A stretch of 64,000 nt of DNA from Nematostella vectensis (GCF_932526225.1 NC_064047.1:9351994-9415993); one strand, 5' to 3'; numbered from the stretch's first letter, positions 23,851 through 46,621 are shown. Notes: generated by a model from the sequence alone, not told the origin. Translations and numbers: made by a program.

Positions 23851-24022
23851 GGGAGAATAGAATGTTAAGATTTGGATGTTTTACTTGAAATAGAAGGAAG
23901 CATTGTTTTAAGTCTTTGTGTTCAGAACTTTATCAGACACCACAATAGAGATATACATTCGGGATTTTTACGCGATGTCGTCTCCGTTGATCTCTCGATA
24001 TTTTCTTTAATTCTATTGTATC
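23851..24022. other. Spacer between the GPCR pseudogene and the TA-flanked foldback element
   Basis: A short non-coding stretch that joins the decayed end of the receptor fragment to the next inverted-repeat element. Nothing recognised. Confidence 0.4.
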
Positions 24023-24023
24023 T

Positions 24024-24624
24024 AAGGCATGGCTCTAAAACGGAATATTGGAACTATAGTTGTCACCAAACTTGGTCATAGGTTGTATCTCAACAAATAC
24101 GCAACCTTAACTGGTTTGTTGCAATGGAAACAAACTACGTGAACACAGATGGCCGCCATCTTGGATTTTGATAAATGTTCATAGAAAAAATATTTAGACA
24201 CTTTAACTTTTCGGGAAAATCGCAAACTACAAAAGTGCAATACCACATCTATATAAATCCAACTGAAGACTTAGGAAAAATATAAAATCAAAACAGATAT
24301 AAAAGTAACAACTTACAAAAAAAGAAAGAAAAGTATTTAAAAAATATATATTCGCAATTAAAAACAAGTTTTCCAGTTGGATCCATTTAGACATACTAAA
24401 CACAAGTAGATCTGCAAAGTTTTTTTATGGCCTATTGTTAAAATCCAAGATGGCGGTCATTTGTAGTCTCGTGTCCTCATTTCCATGAATACTGACATCA
24501 AAATATTGTTTGCCTTGAAGAGTTGTAGCACACGTCCAAAATTTGGCAGTACAATCTTTTTTTGTAAAAAAAGATATGAATCTATTTCTCATTTCTCGGC
24601 ATTTTCTTATTGGAGCCATGCCTT
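24024..24624. mobile_element. Foldback/Tc1-mariner-like MITE at a TA site
   Basis: Termini AGGCATGGCTC (from 24025) and GAGCCATGCCT (to 24623), each flanked by TA, fit insertion at a TA dinucleotide. Inner segments are also inverted relative to each other, for example GGCCGCCATCTTGGATTTT near 24151 and AAAATCCAAGATGGCGG near 24440, so the whole 600 bp folds into an imperfect hairpin. No transposase. Confidence 0.65.
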
Positions 24625-24659
24625 AATGGCTCTGAGATGGGCGAATTCTTACATACCTT

Positions 24660-25370
24660 ACATCCACTGATCATTGGCGAGACCCTCTCTAATGCGAATT
24701 TTAAATCCCCTTGGCTTAATCTGAGCATTGGTTAGACCCTCTCTTAATTTCAAATTCCCTTGGCTTAATCTGAGCATTGGCGCGGCCTTCTCTAAAGCGA
24801 ACTCTAGATCCCTTTGCTAAATGGCTATAACCTCTCTTATAGCCAAATTCGTTGTTGCGCGCCCCCCGTTTTCAAAACTCGATAAAGTTGCTGCTCTTTC
24901 TAATCCTCCAATCATCACATCTCAACATAAAAACCACTCTCCAACGTAATTCTTTCGGAAAAGCTCGAGCCATGTTTTTAACAGAGCATGAAAGCGGAGA
25001 GAGGCAACTTAAGCTCGGAACCCTGAGTTTACGCCCCGCCTCCTCCGGTGATTGACGGATCAGTAAACGCAGCAAAATTTTAGAGTTTTGAAAAAAAAGG
25101 GCGTGCGACAATCTTGGCTCAATCTGAGCACTGGGTGTATCCTCTCTTAACGAATTTCAAATTCTCCAGGCTTAATCTGTGCATTGGTTAGACCCTATGT
25201 TAAGCGACGTTATCTGTGCATTGGTTAGACCCTCTGTTAAGCGAATTTCAAATTCCCCTGGCTTAATCTGTGAATTGGTTAGACCCTCTGTTAAGCGAAT
25301 TTCAAATTCCCGTGGCCTAATCTAAGCATTGACGTCACCCTCTCTAAAGCAAATTGTCCATGAGTCAATC
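24660..25370. repeat. Degenerate ~60-bp satellite array, split by an insertion
   Basis: Units of about 55-60 bp resemble CCCTCTNTTAAGCGAATTTC followed by AAATTCCCNTGGCTTAATCT and GAGCATTGGTTAGA. Several copies lie at 24665-24850 and again at 25110-25365. The two blocks are separated by the short inverted-repeat element at 24856-25107. Confidence 0.75.
24856..25107. mobile_element. 252-bp inverted-repeat element inside the satellite
   Basis: Imperfect inverted ends: TGCGCGCCCCCCGTTTTC then AAAACTC at 24856-24880, and GAGTTTTGAAAAAAAAGGGC then GTGCG at 25083-25107. Interrupts the ~60-bp satellite. Non-coding. Confidence 0.6.
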
Positions 25371-25617
25371 TAAGTCACCCGGCTTGACGGGTTTCTGTCC
25401 AATAAAAAACTTGGGCCCCAACTCCTTGATGTCATCTTGAAGATACCTTGTTCCTGTAACATCCGGGATATTAGGTACCTAATAAGCAGCAAATAATGAA
25501 ATTTAATCCTATTACCTCGAAATTAACCCTGTTTTGGCTCCTAAATTTTGTCAAAAATATTCGACAGAGACGGGGATCAAGAAAGATGTTGGAGCCCACC
25601 CCTTTTTCACCCAAAAT
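25371..25617. other. Spacer without recognised features
   Basis: Short AT-rich spacer between the satellite array and the next nested element; no gene or clear repeat structure seen. Confidence 0.4.
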
Positions 25618-25705
25618 ATACACCTATTTCACAAAAGGTTGAAATTGCAAATGGCGAATTGCAAATGGTAAATGGCTTATGGACATTGTTTATTCTTAAA
25701 AAGCA

Positions 25706-26333
25706 CAGGTAGCCCACGCTCACGGCGAGTGTTGCTTTAATACAGAGTTTGTATGAGCAAAAAATTCGTTGAAATAAATATTCTGATTTAAAAATAAAAC
25801 AGTAGCTTGACGTTGCTGCTGCTCAATCCCGCCATTATTTGTCGTTCTAAGCTGTTTTAGCCGCAGCTTTTTTTTTCCGTCGCCTTCTGTATATAAAATA
25901 GACAAGGTTGCAAACTCCGGCAACCGCCAAATTCCAAAGATTCCACCGATCCTTTTGAAATCCAGACTCGCAGGGCAAAATAAACCTCGCAGAATCACAC
26001 ATATTTATCTTTCCAACCTTTTAATCGGCTACTTGTCCCCGTTTTGCCGTTTGAGCGGCAAATATCTTTCTTTTGAATTTGAAAAAAATCGTGATGGCGA
26101 CGCTCGATGGGCCGTCCGTGGATAAAAAGACAATACTAAATTCCATGCCAAATTCCACCAACCGGGGTGGGGTGCAACGTGGATTCGGGAAGAATGTCAA
26201 AGCGAGAAAAGAATGGAAAGTTTGGTAAGTAGTAACTTAATTAGTATAGATACATGTTGATGCTTTCAAATATTAACAACGATTTTCGGCTAAAACTATT
26301 TCTAATTTACTCGCCGTGAGCCTGGGCTACCTG
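25706..26333. mobile_element. Nested 628-bp element with 25-bp inverted repeats
   Basis: Terminal repeats at 25706-25730 (CAGGTAGCCCACGCTCACGG...) and 26309-26333 are complementary with one mismatch. The same left end and about 160 bp of interior occur at 12460 inside zcrb1 intron 5. It contains the exon-like ORF at 26094. Confidence 0.8.
26094..26228 (+). CDS. Exon-like 44-codon ORF inside the nested element
   Basis: ATGGCGACGCTCGATGGG starts a 44-codon ORF (start MATLDGPSVDKKT, Lys/Arg-rich end near KNVKARKEWK). At its 3' end, TTTG|GTAAGTAG is a consensus splice donor, so it could be a first coding exon captured by the element, with the TAA at 26226-26228 lying inside the presumed intron. 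Not recognised. It may equally be part of the transposon or chance. Confidence 0.3.
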   Translation: MATLDGPSVDKKTILNSMPNSTNRGGVQRGFGKNVKARKEWKVW

Positions 26334-26514
26334 TGATTAAAGGTGTTAAATAAAATCCAGGAATGTCAAAGCCAAGCATTGGTAGCCTTTAATGGATAAT
26401 TGTTTTGATTTATCCAGATTCCTCCACACGCATGGTTACTTTTGGTCGTAGAACTGCCATTTGCCAATCGCCATTTGCCATTTGCACTGACAACCTTTAT
26501 TAAAATAGGTGTAT

Positions 26515-27036
26515 GTGGTCCCTGAATAGTTCAGTAAGCCTTCTACACCCTTAGTAGCTTTAGATATGGGGGCACCCTGACGAACAAGCCCTAGAGGGTG
26601 TATCACCGCTTGTTGCTATCTAATTAAGCATTAAGCATTAACGTTTTATTACATTAAGCGTTGATTTGTTATTACATAAAGCGGCATTTTTTACATTTTT
26701 AGCGGTGATTCTAAAGGGTAGATGAAAGAGGAGTAATATTGTGTGGTAGGCGGCACTGTACGATAGAGAACACCAACTGACAAGTAATACTCAAATGCCA
26801 ATCGAGTAGTTGGAGGGATCATGATTATTTAATTAGTAGTCACCTCATCTGCTGCATATTTACTGCGCACATGGCATTCACACGTGCATCTGATTGTCTC
26901 ATTGTTGAAGCGAATTTTGAATGAGGGTTCGTTGGGAGGATTCTCGTCAAGAGTGGACTTTACTAACTTTCTTATCTGTTGGTTGAAAAGGAACTGTTAT
27001 TACCATCAGAATGCTTGAATAATATGCATTGATATC
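26515..27036. other. Non-coding interval
   Basis: No gene recognised. Contains short repeats of GCATTAA near 26626-26660. The C-terminal tail exon(s) of the minus-strand GABA-B-type receptor should lie at or left of here but none could be identified. Confidence 0.4.
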
Positions 27037-27197
27037 AGGGCCGTAGCAGGGGGTCGGGCACTGGGGGCATGTGCCCCCCAAATATTTTCAAAAATTATAA
27101 GGAAACGACCAGTAGGGGCATGGCTGTGCCCCAAATATTTTCTTATTGTTTCTGTATTGTTCTTCCCCAATATTTCGAAGCCTGCTACACGGCACTG
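27037..27197. mobile_element. ~160-bp GGGCCGTAGCAGG element, copy 1
   Basis: Starts AGGGCCGTAGCAGGGGG and ends near CCTGCTACACGGCACTGG, imperfect inverted ends. Internal phrase GACCAGTAGGGGCATGGC is shared with copies at 35121-35281 and 62717-62835; 43887-43945 is a 5' fragment of the same family. Confidence 0.6.
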
Positions 27198-27840
27198 GAT
27201 ATAATTCACACCGACACAAAAATGATCAATGATGCACCACACTCACATTCTCACCCTTAGTGACCTGCACGACATGCGCATCCCCGTTCAATCATGCAAA
27301 AGGTAAATAAAAGATAAATCTTGAGCATGGGGAAACATGTTTTGCTTACTCATGCTTTGGATTTGCGCGTAACCTCGTTTGATTAAACTTTTAAGGTTTC
27401 TCGTCTCGCGAAGCTTTTTCTAATAATGTCTCTCTGATCTATTGTGGACAACTTTGTCCAAGGGACTATTATAAAAACAGACGGGGTTGGCAGTTAAAAT
27501 CAATCTTTACCCCAACACATAGCGCATTGGGTGCGGTTAACAACAAATCAATCTCTACTTTGTGCGTCCTAAGGGATAGCAGAATCTTCGAACACCCTTG
27601 AGCATCCACCGTTAGGCATAGCGGCTGTTAGAACTGTAAACCCCAAAATATTTTTGATTAGCCATATAAGTAACGCTCCAATTGCTCTTTTTTTCGAAGA
27701 AACTAGTTCTTCGTGTAAACTTTGCTCTGGTTTAGAAAATCCCGATGCGTGCGAACCAAGCGTAGGGTAACTATATAATTATTATAAAACTGATAATCAT
27801 TTCTATTATCATCATCACCGTTATGATCATCACCATCATC

Positions 27841-27988
27841 ACAATTATCATTATCGCAAATCGACGTCGTCGTCGTCGCCGCCACCGCCGCCACCATCAC
27901 CACCACCACCGCCACCGCCGCCGCCGCCACCGCCACCACCACCACCACCACCACCACCACCGCCACCGCCGCCACCACCACCACCTCA
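27841..27988. repeat. (CCA/CCG)n trinucleotide array at a splice donor
   Basis: About 140 bp of CAC/CCA/CCG/CGT triplets on the plus strand. On the minus strand it is a G-rich GGT/GGC run that starts seven bases after the GTAAG of the donor closing receptor exon 15. The Trp/Arg- or Val/Ala-rich frames across it are not protein coding in my view. Confidence 0.9.
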
Positions 27989-27995
27989 GTCTTAC

Positions 27996-40083
<12,088 letters not shown>

Positions 40084-40188
40084 CGCTTGTGTTCTTTTGT
40101 GACTAAATAAATTAGAGAGATAGATAGTGTATTAGTAGAATTACCTACAGTACCCTCCTGTGTAGAGCTTTCATTGTCACTCGTTATC

Positions 40189-40345
40189 CAGTAGCGGATC
40201 TAGGGGGAGGCTTTAGGGGGTTTAACCCCCCCCCCTTTGGGCTGTCAGAAAGTCATATGTAACAAAAACAATTACCCCCATCCTCTTTTGCCACTGAGCC
40301 AACCCCCCCCCCCCCCCCTTTAGCGAAATGCTAGATCCGCCCCTG
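40189..40345. mobile_element. 157-bp hAT-like MITE with 5-bp TSD
   Basis: Ends CAGTAGCGGATCTAG and CTAGATCCGCCCCTG (13 of 15 complementary), flanked by TTATC on both sides (40184-40188, 40346-40350). G/C homopolymer runs inside. CAGGGGCG-type end and 5-bp duplication as at 19139. Confidence 0.75.
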
Positions 40346-42489
40346 TTATCTTCACCCCACATGTTTGGTTAGAAAAACGAGCGACACAAAGCTCTGCGCA
40401 TGAGAGTAATCACCTGGTGCTCTGTTATAAATCATGTGCTCTAATTGGTTGAACCAAGAGAGCATAAGATACCGTATGCAATTCTACCTTCCTTAATTGG
40501 ACATCTAACATCTGTTTACCCTGCCAGAAATGCAAAACAGATGGAGCAGCTTGGCCTATTTTTAAATTTCTTATTTTCTTCTTCTTCTTTTTTTTTGGAG
40601 GGAGGGGGACTCTATCCCACTCAGCTATCTATTTCTTTCAAAATATTTTTTAATTGACCATACAAATGTAACGTCTCTCTCTTGCTGTCATATTTTCAGT
40701 CGGCCGACTCGCGTTATGGTTCGTCTCACATATGTATTAGTTAGAGCATCTGCTACTTAAACGACTGAATAAACTATAACTTATATTTAACCATCGAATT
40801 TCGTAGTAGACCATTCCTTTTTCTGGAGAATTAATGCCTCACACAAAATTGCCTCGGTGATCAAAGACCAAGAAATTTCAGAAGTAAATCGGTGTAACAT
40901 GCCATATCGTCATGCCAATCTGTCTAGTCTGGATTATACTACGAGAAAGACAGCTTTAGAATAAAAAATATAAAAGTCTTAAATAGCAAGTTATAGGTCT
41001 TTGAATTTGTTTTTCGATTTTGCTAAAGGTGCAAATGTTATTGTAAAAAAAAGTTGTCGCCAAGACCATCTTAAAATAAGGACAAACACCGCTTCCTTTT
41101 TTTTGTGTAAATAATCTAAGCTGTAAAAATGTAACCTCTCGAAAATATAAAATTCGAAAAATCATCATCTGACAAAAAGAAAGACAAAAAATTCGACTTA
41201 CCTTAGGAGCTACAAAGGGCTATGCGAGAAACTCGAAAGGAATTAATTTCCGTTCACTTTTTGCAAGTTTCTTTCTTTTTCATCGCGACTGTTTGTATAA
41301 GTCGATCGCTCCCCTTTCACAATGAAAGCATTTATCTATTTATTCCTGAGATGTCATTTTAGATCAAATATTTGTCAAAAAAGGACTTAAATCCAGAACA
41401 ACCTGTCATTATCTTTTTGGTCGGCTTGTTAGCCAGTCAATCGCCTTTTTTGCAGAAATATTGAAACAAAACCCTACAATGATTGCCGCGTCCATTGTGA
41501 TAGCAAATCTACTATTTATTCATTTATGTGTCTTAAATATAGTCAATACTAATTCATGGAGAGACCGCAGGGTCGTATCCAGGTTTTGTGAGCAGAAAGC
41601 TGCAAATTCTGGCGATTCTTTAAGTAGCACTGTCAGGAGCCATCATGTAACCCCGGCAGCAATACGACCATTGGGAAAATCCACTACACTCTTTTTTTAT
41701 AAGAACCTTTAAGGAACGTCCAGCCTGAGATTTTACCAAATTTTAAGAACATGCCGAGGCTCAGATAGAAGAAAAAATTCTTTATTAGTCCTGATGCGTT
41801 CTAAAATGCAGAATCAAATTTTGCTCATAGTTACAACCTTATTATTGCTATTGATCATTAGTGTAATTCTCTTCATAATAAGTCATTGGGTATTATATTC
41901 TTATACAGTATACACTAAAATTTAAGAATATCGTTAAAAACATATTCAGCCTTAAAATGTCCCAAAAATAAGAACGGCCCAGCCTCAACTAGATAAATAG
42001 GGTACGGTCATCATTTGGAAAATCCACTTTCTGTCCTATCTGCAATCCCTTTTGGATTTGTTACGATTTCATTGGGAAAGCCAAAGATGCCATGATATTT
42101 GGATAAATATTTTTTTTGTTCTAAATAATGCATTGGACAACAAAATAAAGTATATTAACTGACCGCGGGATGAAGGGAGGTTAGAGGTGGGATTAATGGA
42201 GCGCATATGCTCTGCTTCAATTGCCAATTTCATTGTCAAACGTCCCTTTTTTGAAGGACAAAAAAAAAAAAAAAAACACCGGATGCCTGTATGCATGCTA
42301 CAATAACGAATATTTTAATATCAAAATATGTTTATATGAATTTGCGAAGGACAATCTTCATTGAGTGACCAAGAGGGCATATCTTAGACACATCATGAAA
42401 TATGACACACTTGACACAATTGTTGATTTACTCCAAGGCACATCACTAAACTTCATCCTCCCTCCCATATCGCAATAGGGAACCTTAAT
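40346..42489. other. Intergenic, upstream of the GABA-B-type receptor
   Basis: No supported gene in about 2.1 kb; the ORF at 41461-41712 has a hydrophobic start but no family features. The receptor promoter should lie just right of 40083, yet no TATA box is evident. Confidence 0.45.
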
Positions 42490-42649
42490 CCCCGTGCAAA
42501 CTGCGCCAGCACCTGCCAGCATTGCTGGCGAATTCTTGCTCGACTGACCACAAGACAAAGGAAATGTAGGAAAGTCCATTTTCCATTTTGACATTTCCTA
42601 TGTCATATAGTCAGTCAAGCGAAAAGGTGCCCGTGCAGTTTGCACGGGG
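42490..42649. mobile_element. 160-bp MITE with perfect 15-bp inverted repeats
   Basis: CCCCGTGCAAACTGC at 42490-42504 and GCAGTTTGCACGGGG at 42635-42649 are perfect complements. Non-coding. Confidence 0.75.
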
Positions 42650-42678
42650 CTTTAGGCTAAGTTCAAACGTCGTATTAT

Positions 42679-42773
42679 CCATGAGCTGTATTCAATGCAA
42701 ATTGATGCAAATAAACCAGGTGCATTGATTTATATCTTCATTTGCATGTATTTGCATTGAATACAGGTCATGG
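42679..42773. mobile_element. 95-bp foldback element
   Basis: CCATGAGCTGTATTCAATGC (then AAAT) at 42679-42702 and ATTTGCATTGAATACAGGTC (then ATGG) at 42750-42773 are complementary with one mismatch. A single related copy is at about 16695-16745. Confidence 0.7.
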
Positions 42774-42883
42774 AAAATACGGTGTTACACGAGTCGGCAA
42801 GGATAACGTGAGCAAAGAATGCTTAGTCAATTCTAAACTAGTTTCGCTTCTTCAAAAAAGTGAAGAGAAGTATAAAACCGTAT

Positions 42884-43045
42884 CAGGCCCGTACCCAGGA
42901 TTTTTCTTGGGGGGTGCAAAATCCGAAAAAGTGGACCATCGAAAAAAAAACAAAAATGGATTTATTTTATGCCTTTGCAGTATCTCCACGGGATGTTTAT
43001 TTACGGATTTGGCTACATACCATAGTGATCTAGCTTATGCTTGAT
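42884..43045. repeat. CCCGTACCCAGGATTTTTCT repeat, copy 1
   Basis: Shares with 63785-64000 the succession CCCGTACCC, CTTGGGGGG, GAAAAAGTGGA, AAATGGATTT, GCAGTATCTCCA, GGGATGTTTATT and GTGATCTAGCTTATG. Dispersed repeat of the CAGGnGCGTACCC type. Confidence 0.7.
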
Positions 43046-43278
43046 AGTTTTGTCTACAAATAGCACGTCTATTCATTGAGAACCGAAAGTGAACTTACGG
43101 TTCGTTGTCGGGGGAAGGGATATACGGGCCTGCTCTTAGAAATGAAAGTTTAGTTTACAGCACAAACGTTTGCACTTCGTGTTTGGAGGGAAACGCCGGA
43201 AATGTATCAGACAGAGTCTATTTCAGTGTGCATTTCAGTCTCGCTATTTTTCTGATTTCCCGTCCCTTTTGCGTAAAG

Positions 43279-43880
43279 CCTCGATCAAACGTCGATGAGA
43301 GTTCAGCTCTTTTTAGCTCTCACAGGGCTCCGATCAAATGGTCTTTGAGAGTTGGTGAGAGTGGTCAAACAACCAGCCCGTGCTGCTCTCATGTGCACAA
43401 GCGCGCGCTGCTCACGAGTTCAATTTTCGGGGAAAAAATAAACATCAGATTGAGTTTTGGAAATTGAAGTAATTATTTGACTTCAGGATTAAAAACTGAA
43501 CAGGAATTACATGTTAAATTCCACTTTTTATGAAAACTGCTGACTACCCGCTAGCAGACCTTTTTCCTGTTCACTTATCCGTGTCGCGTCTCTGTTCTTT
43601 CAAAACGCGAAAGAACAGAGACGCGACACGAATAAGTGAACTGATAGAAAGAGACAGGAAAAAGCTCTGCTAGCGGGGTAGCTGTTGACCGAAATACTCA
43701 CATCAACTCTATCATTCACGCGATCAAACGGCGCCAACTCTCATCGACTCTCATGCCGAATTCGAACATATTCAAAGTGCATGAGAGTCGGTGTGAGTCG
43801 AAGAGAGTGTGTGAGAGTGCATAGTCAAACGGACATGAAAGTTGGAACTCAAATCGACTTTCATCTCCGTTTGATCGAGG
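43279..43880. mobile_element. 602-bp inverted-repeat element with a large central hairpin
   Basis: Ends CCTCGATCAAACG (43279-43291) and CGTTTGATCGAGG (43868-43880) are perfect complements. Repeated GATGAGAGTT / CTCTCATCGACT words lie inside both ends. The centre (about 43546-43680) is a near-perfect inverted repeat: TCTGTTCTTTC, a short loop, then GAAAGAACAGAGACGCGACA, with arms of roughly 55 bp. Confidence 0.75.
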
Positions 43881-43886
43881 ATTTAA

Positions 43887-43945
43887 CAGGGCCGTAGCAG
43901 GGGGTGGGGCACTGGGGGCACGTGCCCCCCAATATTAAAAAAAAG
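43887..43945. mobile_element. GGGCCGTAGCAGG element, 5' fragment
   Basis: AGGGCCGTAGCAGGGGGTGG then GGCACTGGGGGCACGTGCCC; only the first third of the family unit is present, directly beside the 43279-43880 element. Confidence 0.6.
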
Positions 43946-45480
43946 AGTGTGTGAAGTTGCCTTATAAAGGGAATAAGCAATTAAATCAATAAATAAATAA
44001 TAGATAAATGAATACCAATTCATAAAAATAACTGATAATAAAAAAACAACACTACAATTTCACACAAGCTCCAAGGATAGCATATCTTTTCTCGCCCTCT
44101 TAATGAAACTACCCTCCCATTCTGCCCAACCGAGGACGATGCAATAGCCATTCTGCTGTATCAATCACATTGTTACAACGATTAGCATATAGATAGTCGG
44201 GTTCCAGTAAGCGCAATTAAAATTTCAAACGGAAGTTTTTTCAGGTAATTTTTTCGTGACAGGGGCTCATAAATGAGACCCTGTCGTTAACATCATTAAA
44301 AGTGATAGTTTAGATAATTTGCATAAAGAAATTAGTTAATAGTCTATTTTCTTGGGCTAACCCACTAACAAATAAAATTCTCAATGTCATTTGAGCTTTA
44401 GGGGGTATGAATAAAAAGCTTAATACAAGTTAATGTATTTTCACATTTCCCTAAAAATAAGTTGGATGGATTTCGAATTTTTTCATTAAAACTAGCCGAC
44501 GAAACAGCATGAAGTAAAAAACAAATTGAACTGACTTTAAAAAATTGACATCTGTAACTAATTATTGAGCTTGGTTGTTTCTAGCCAAAAAAATATATTT
44601 TTGCATCCAACCTTAATAAGACATTAAACTAATCGTGATAAGAAATAAGATCTAATCTTAGAAATAGTATACAGAAAAATATAATTGAAGTATTATGTAA
44701 AATGACAATTTTCCATTTCATTTGAAAATTACCTATTTCGCTGCTTGACTTAGAATAAGGACTCTTTTACGTACAAGCTTACCTCCAACTAGTAGAAATA
44801 ATTTTCTTCTTGCTTTTGATGAAATTTTAAGTTCTTAAACACTTAATCGTTTGATGCTGCTCAAAGAAAGCCGCGCAGTTTGTTTTATGTCTTTTCCTCC
44901 TAGGGTTTGTATACTGATATCATTAATGTCTTTTCATACTTCTTGGGGGGAAATATGGCAATCGACAACCCTGTGTTTGAAGTCATCCTTCTTGCTGATA
45001 AGCAAAATCGATAGCACTTACTTTGAGCCCTTGGATTGCAAAGGGAACGTTTCCCTGAGTGTCAAGCGAGTATCCAGCTAGATTCTTATTAGCACACCTG
45101 GATGTTAAAAAGATTTCAATGACACAAATGTAATTAAAAAATTATACCTTGGGCGAAAAACCAATATAATATAAAACAATCAAATAATATACTGCGCTTT
45201 TTCAATACTATTAGCAAAATGCAAATATTTCATCATTTTTTTTTTCAAGCGAACGATTGTTCGAGTAGGGACTTTTCATTCGTGGCACGGAATGTGTGAA
45301 AAGTTAGGGGTTAAAATCCACAAAAATTCCGGGGGTGAGGACTTTTTATCGTTCATATAATTGCAATATTGTGGTTTAAAAATTCTTAGGGAATGGATTG
45401 AAGCTAGTACTTCTAGGTTGGCACAGGCTGCACGTTTACTCAAACCTTGTAATCGAATTGAATAGACCAACTAGATCCTC
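43946..45480. other. AT-rich intergenic interval before the viral element
   Basis: No supported gene. One 56-bp minus-strand segment, 45077-45022, has both a good acceptor (GAATCTAG) and a good donor (CAAA|GTAAGT) around an open frame (GYSLDTQGNVPFAIQGLK), and may be an orphan exon. Confidence 0.45.
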
Positions 45481-45649
45481 TACATATAATATCCTTTTCT
45501 AAAAAAAAATTGGTTTCTCTCTATACCAGGGGCAGCGGAATGGTCCCAAAAGTGGAAGAGGGTTGGGGCGGCGGAAGTGGCCGGAGGGTTACTTAACAAA
45601 TAGTTTTTTTGTGCGAGTAGTAAAGTAAGTCTATATTGGGGGTGGATTC

Positions 45650-45890
45650 CAGTCCCCCGGCCGCGCGGTCGTGGCGCGTTCTGATTGGTTGTTGAAAATG
45701 GCGTGCTGTGATTGGTTGGATTTGGAGGGGCGGAAGTGACGTCACAGGTGGACTTTGGACTTGGGCCTTGGGCCTTTGCCCTTTGGACTTTAGGGGAGGG
45801 GTGGTGATTGGTCGGAATATGAGGGGCGGAAGTGACGTCATAGGTGAGGGTATTATTATGGGATACCCTAAAAAAGAATATATAAGATGG
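45650..45890 (+). promoter_or_regulatory. Viral-type promoter: CCAAT + ETS/CRE composites + TATA
   Basis: Two copies of a module GATTGG...GAGGGGCGGAAGTGACGTCA: the ETS/CRE composite CGGAAGTGACGTCA is at 45731-45744 and 45827-45840, 96 bp apart, each preceded by an inverted CCAAT box (GATTGG near 45710 and 45806; a third near 45683). TATATAAG follows at 45879-45886, so transcription should start near 45910 and run right into the GRF ORF. Factor names are from motif consensus only. Confidence 0.7.
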
Positions 45891-45948
45891 AAATTTTGAA
45901 GCGAAGAACATTGCTGCTTTGTTTGTTGATGATGAAGTTTTTTTGTGA

Positions 45949-46449
45949 CGTAGGAATAAAAAAAGTATAGGGTCTGCCTTAAAGTGCGGTACTCCTGTGG
46001 ATTTTTCAAAAGACCAGATAGGGTGTGGCTTTTATTTCAATCAAGACGAGGTCAAAGCAGTGCGAGAGGCTGTCGAGGAGGGAGTTAACGTCACCGATTT
46101 TCCAGTGTGTGAACATAACCTCATTTGCCGTGTCGGAGTGAGCCGCGGTCAGTTTTCCAACGGTCGTGTGTATTTTGCGTGTGACGTGAGACCTCCAAAC
46201 AAGAAATGCGACCGGTTTGTGTGGGCGGAGCCTCCGAAGGAAGCAAAGAAGACGAAGGCAGTGTCACTATGGACACCACCCTCCAAGAAGAAGGTCAAGG
46301 GCAAGGGCAAAGGCAAGAAGCTCCCTACAACCTGCGTAAACGTAAGCGTCCCAGTCCCCCCACCCATAAAAGAAGATGTGGAGGAGGAGGAGGAGGAGAT
46401 GCCGGATGTAGTGGAAGTGATACCGATGGCGAAGAAGCCGAAAAAGTAG
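45949..46449 (+). CDS. GRF zinc-finger ORF of the viral element (start codon not found)
   Basis: An open frame of 166 codons from the stop at 45946 to TAG at 46447. The centre fits a GRF zinc finger: CEHNLICR, then SNGRVYFACD, then KKCDRFVWAEPP, with Cys-x-His, the G-R-x-x-F-x-C block and C-x-x-F-x-W spaced as in that family, which binds single-stranded nucleic acid in TOP3A, NEIL3 and APEX2. The tail is basic (KKKVKGKGKGKK) then acidic. No ATG precedes the domain in frame; the start may be lost, spliced in or non-AUG. A second open frame (46206-46556) overlaps the low-complexity tail and has a nuclear-signal-like NLRKRKRPSPPTHKRR, so a frame change within the tail is possible. Lies about 40 bp after the predicted start site. 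Confidence 0.6.
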   Translation, partial: RRNKKSIGSALKCGTPVDFSKDQIGCGFYFNQDEVKAVREAVEEGVNVTDFPVCEHNLICRVGVSRGQFSNGRVYFACDVRPPNKKCDRFVWAEPPKEAKKTKAVSLWTPPSKKKVKGKGKGKKLPTTCVNVSVPVPPPIKEDVEEEEEEMPDVVEVIPMAKKPKK

Positions 46450-46507
46450 TTGTCGTCGAGAGTGACACTAGGGTTGAGGAAGAGGAGGGGAGGAAGAGGA
46501 AGAGTCC

Positions 46508-46621
46508 ATGGAATCTTATAACGAACTTGATGACCCTCAGGCAACTTACGATGTGATTGATACGTATAATATCATGCATGTCGTGGATCATTATGTGGAG
46601 GCGTTGATTCTAGGATTCTAG
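46508..46621 (+). CDS. Small acidic ORF of the viral element
   Basis: A 37-codon ORF (start MESYNELDDPQATYD) between the GRF ORF and the next small ORF. Not recognised; it may be the displaced C terminus of the frame at 46206-46556 after a frame change. Confidence 0.25.
   Translation: MESYNELDDPQATYDVIDTYNIMHVVDHYVEALILGF

Larger units (their letters stand above)
25618..26514. mobile_element. 897-bp element with ~60-bp inverted ends, hosting a second element
   Basis: The outer ends start ATACACCTATTT (25618) and end AAATAGGTGTAT (26514); complementarity extends about 60 bp inward with some mismatches, including repeated GCAAATGGC / GCCATTTGC words. A second element (25706-26333) lies inside. 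No transposase. Confidence 0.65.
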
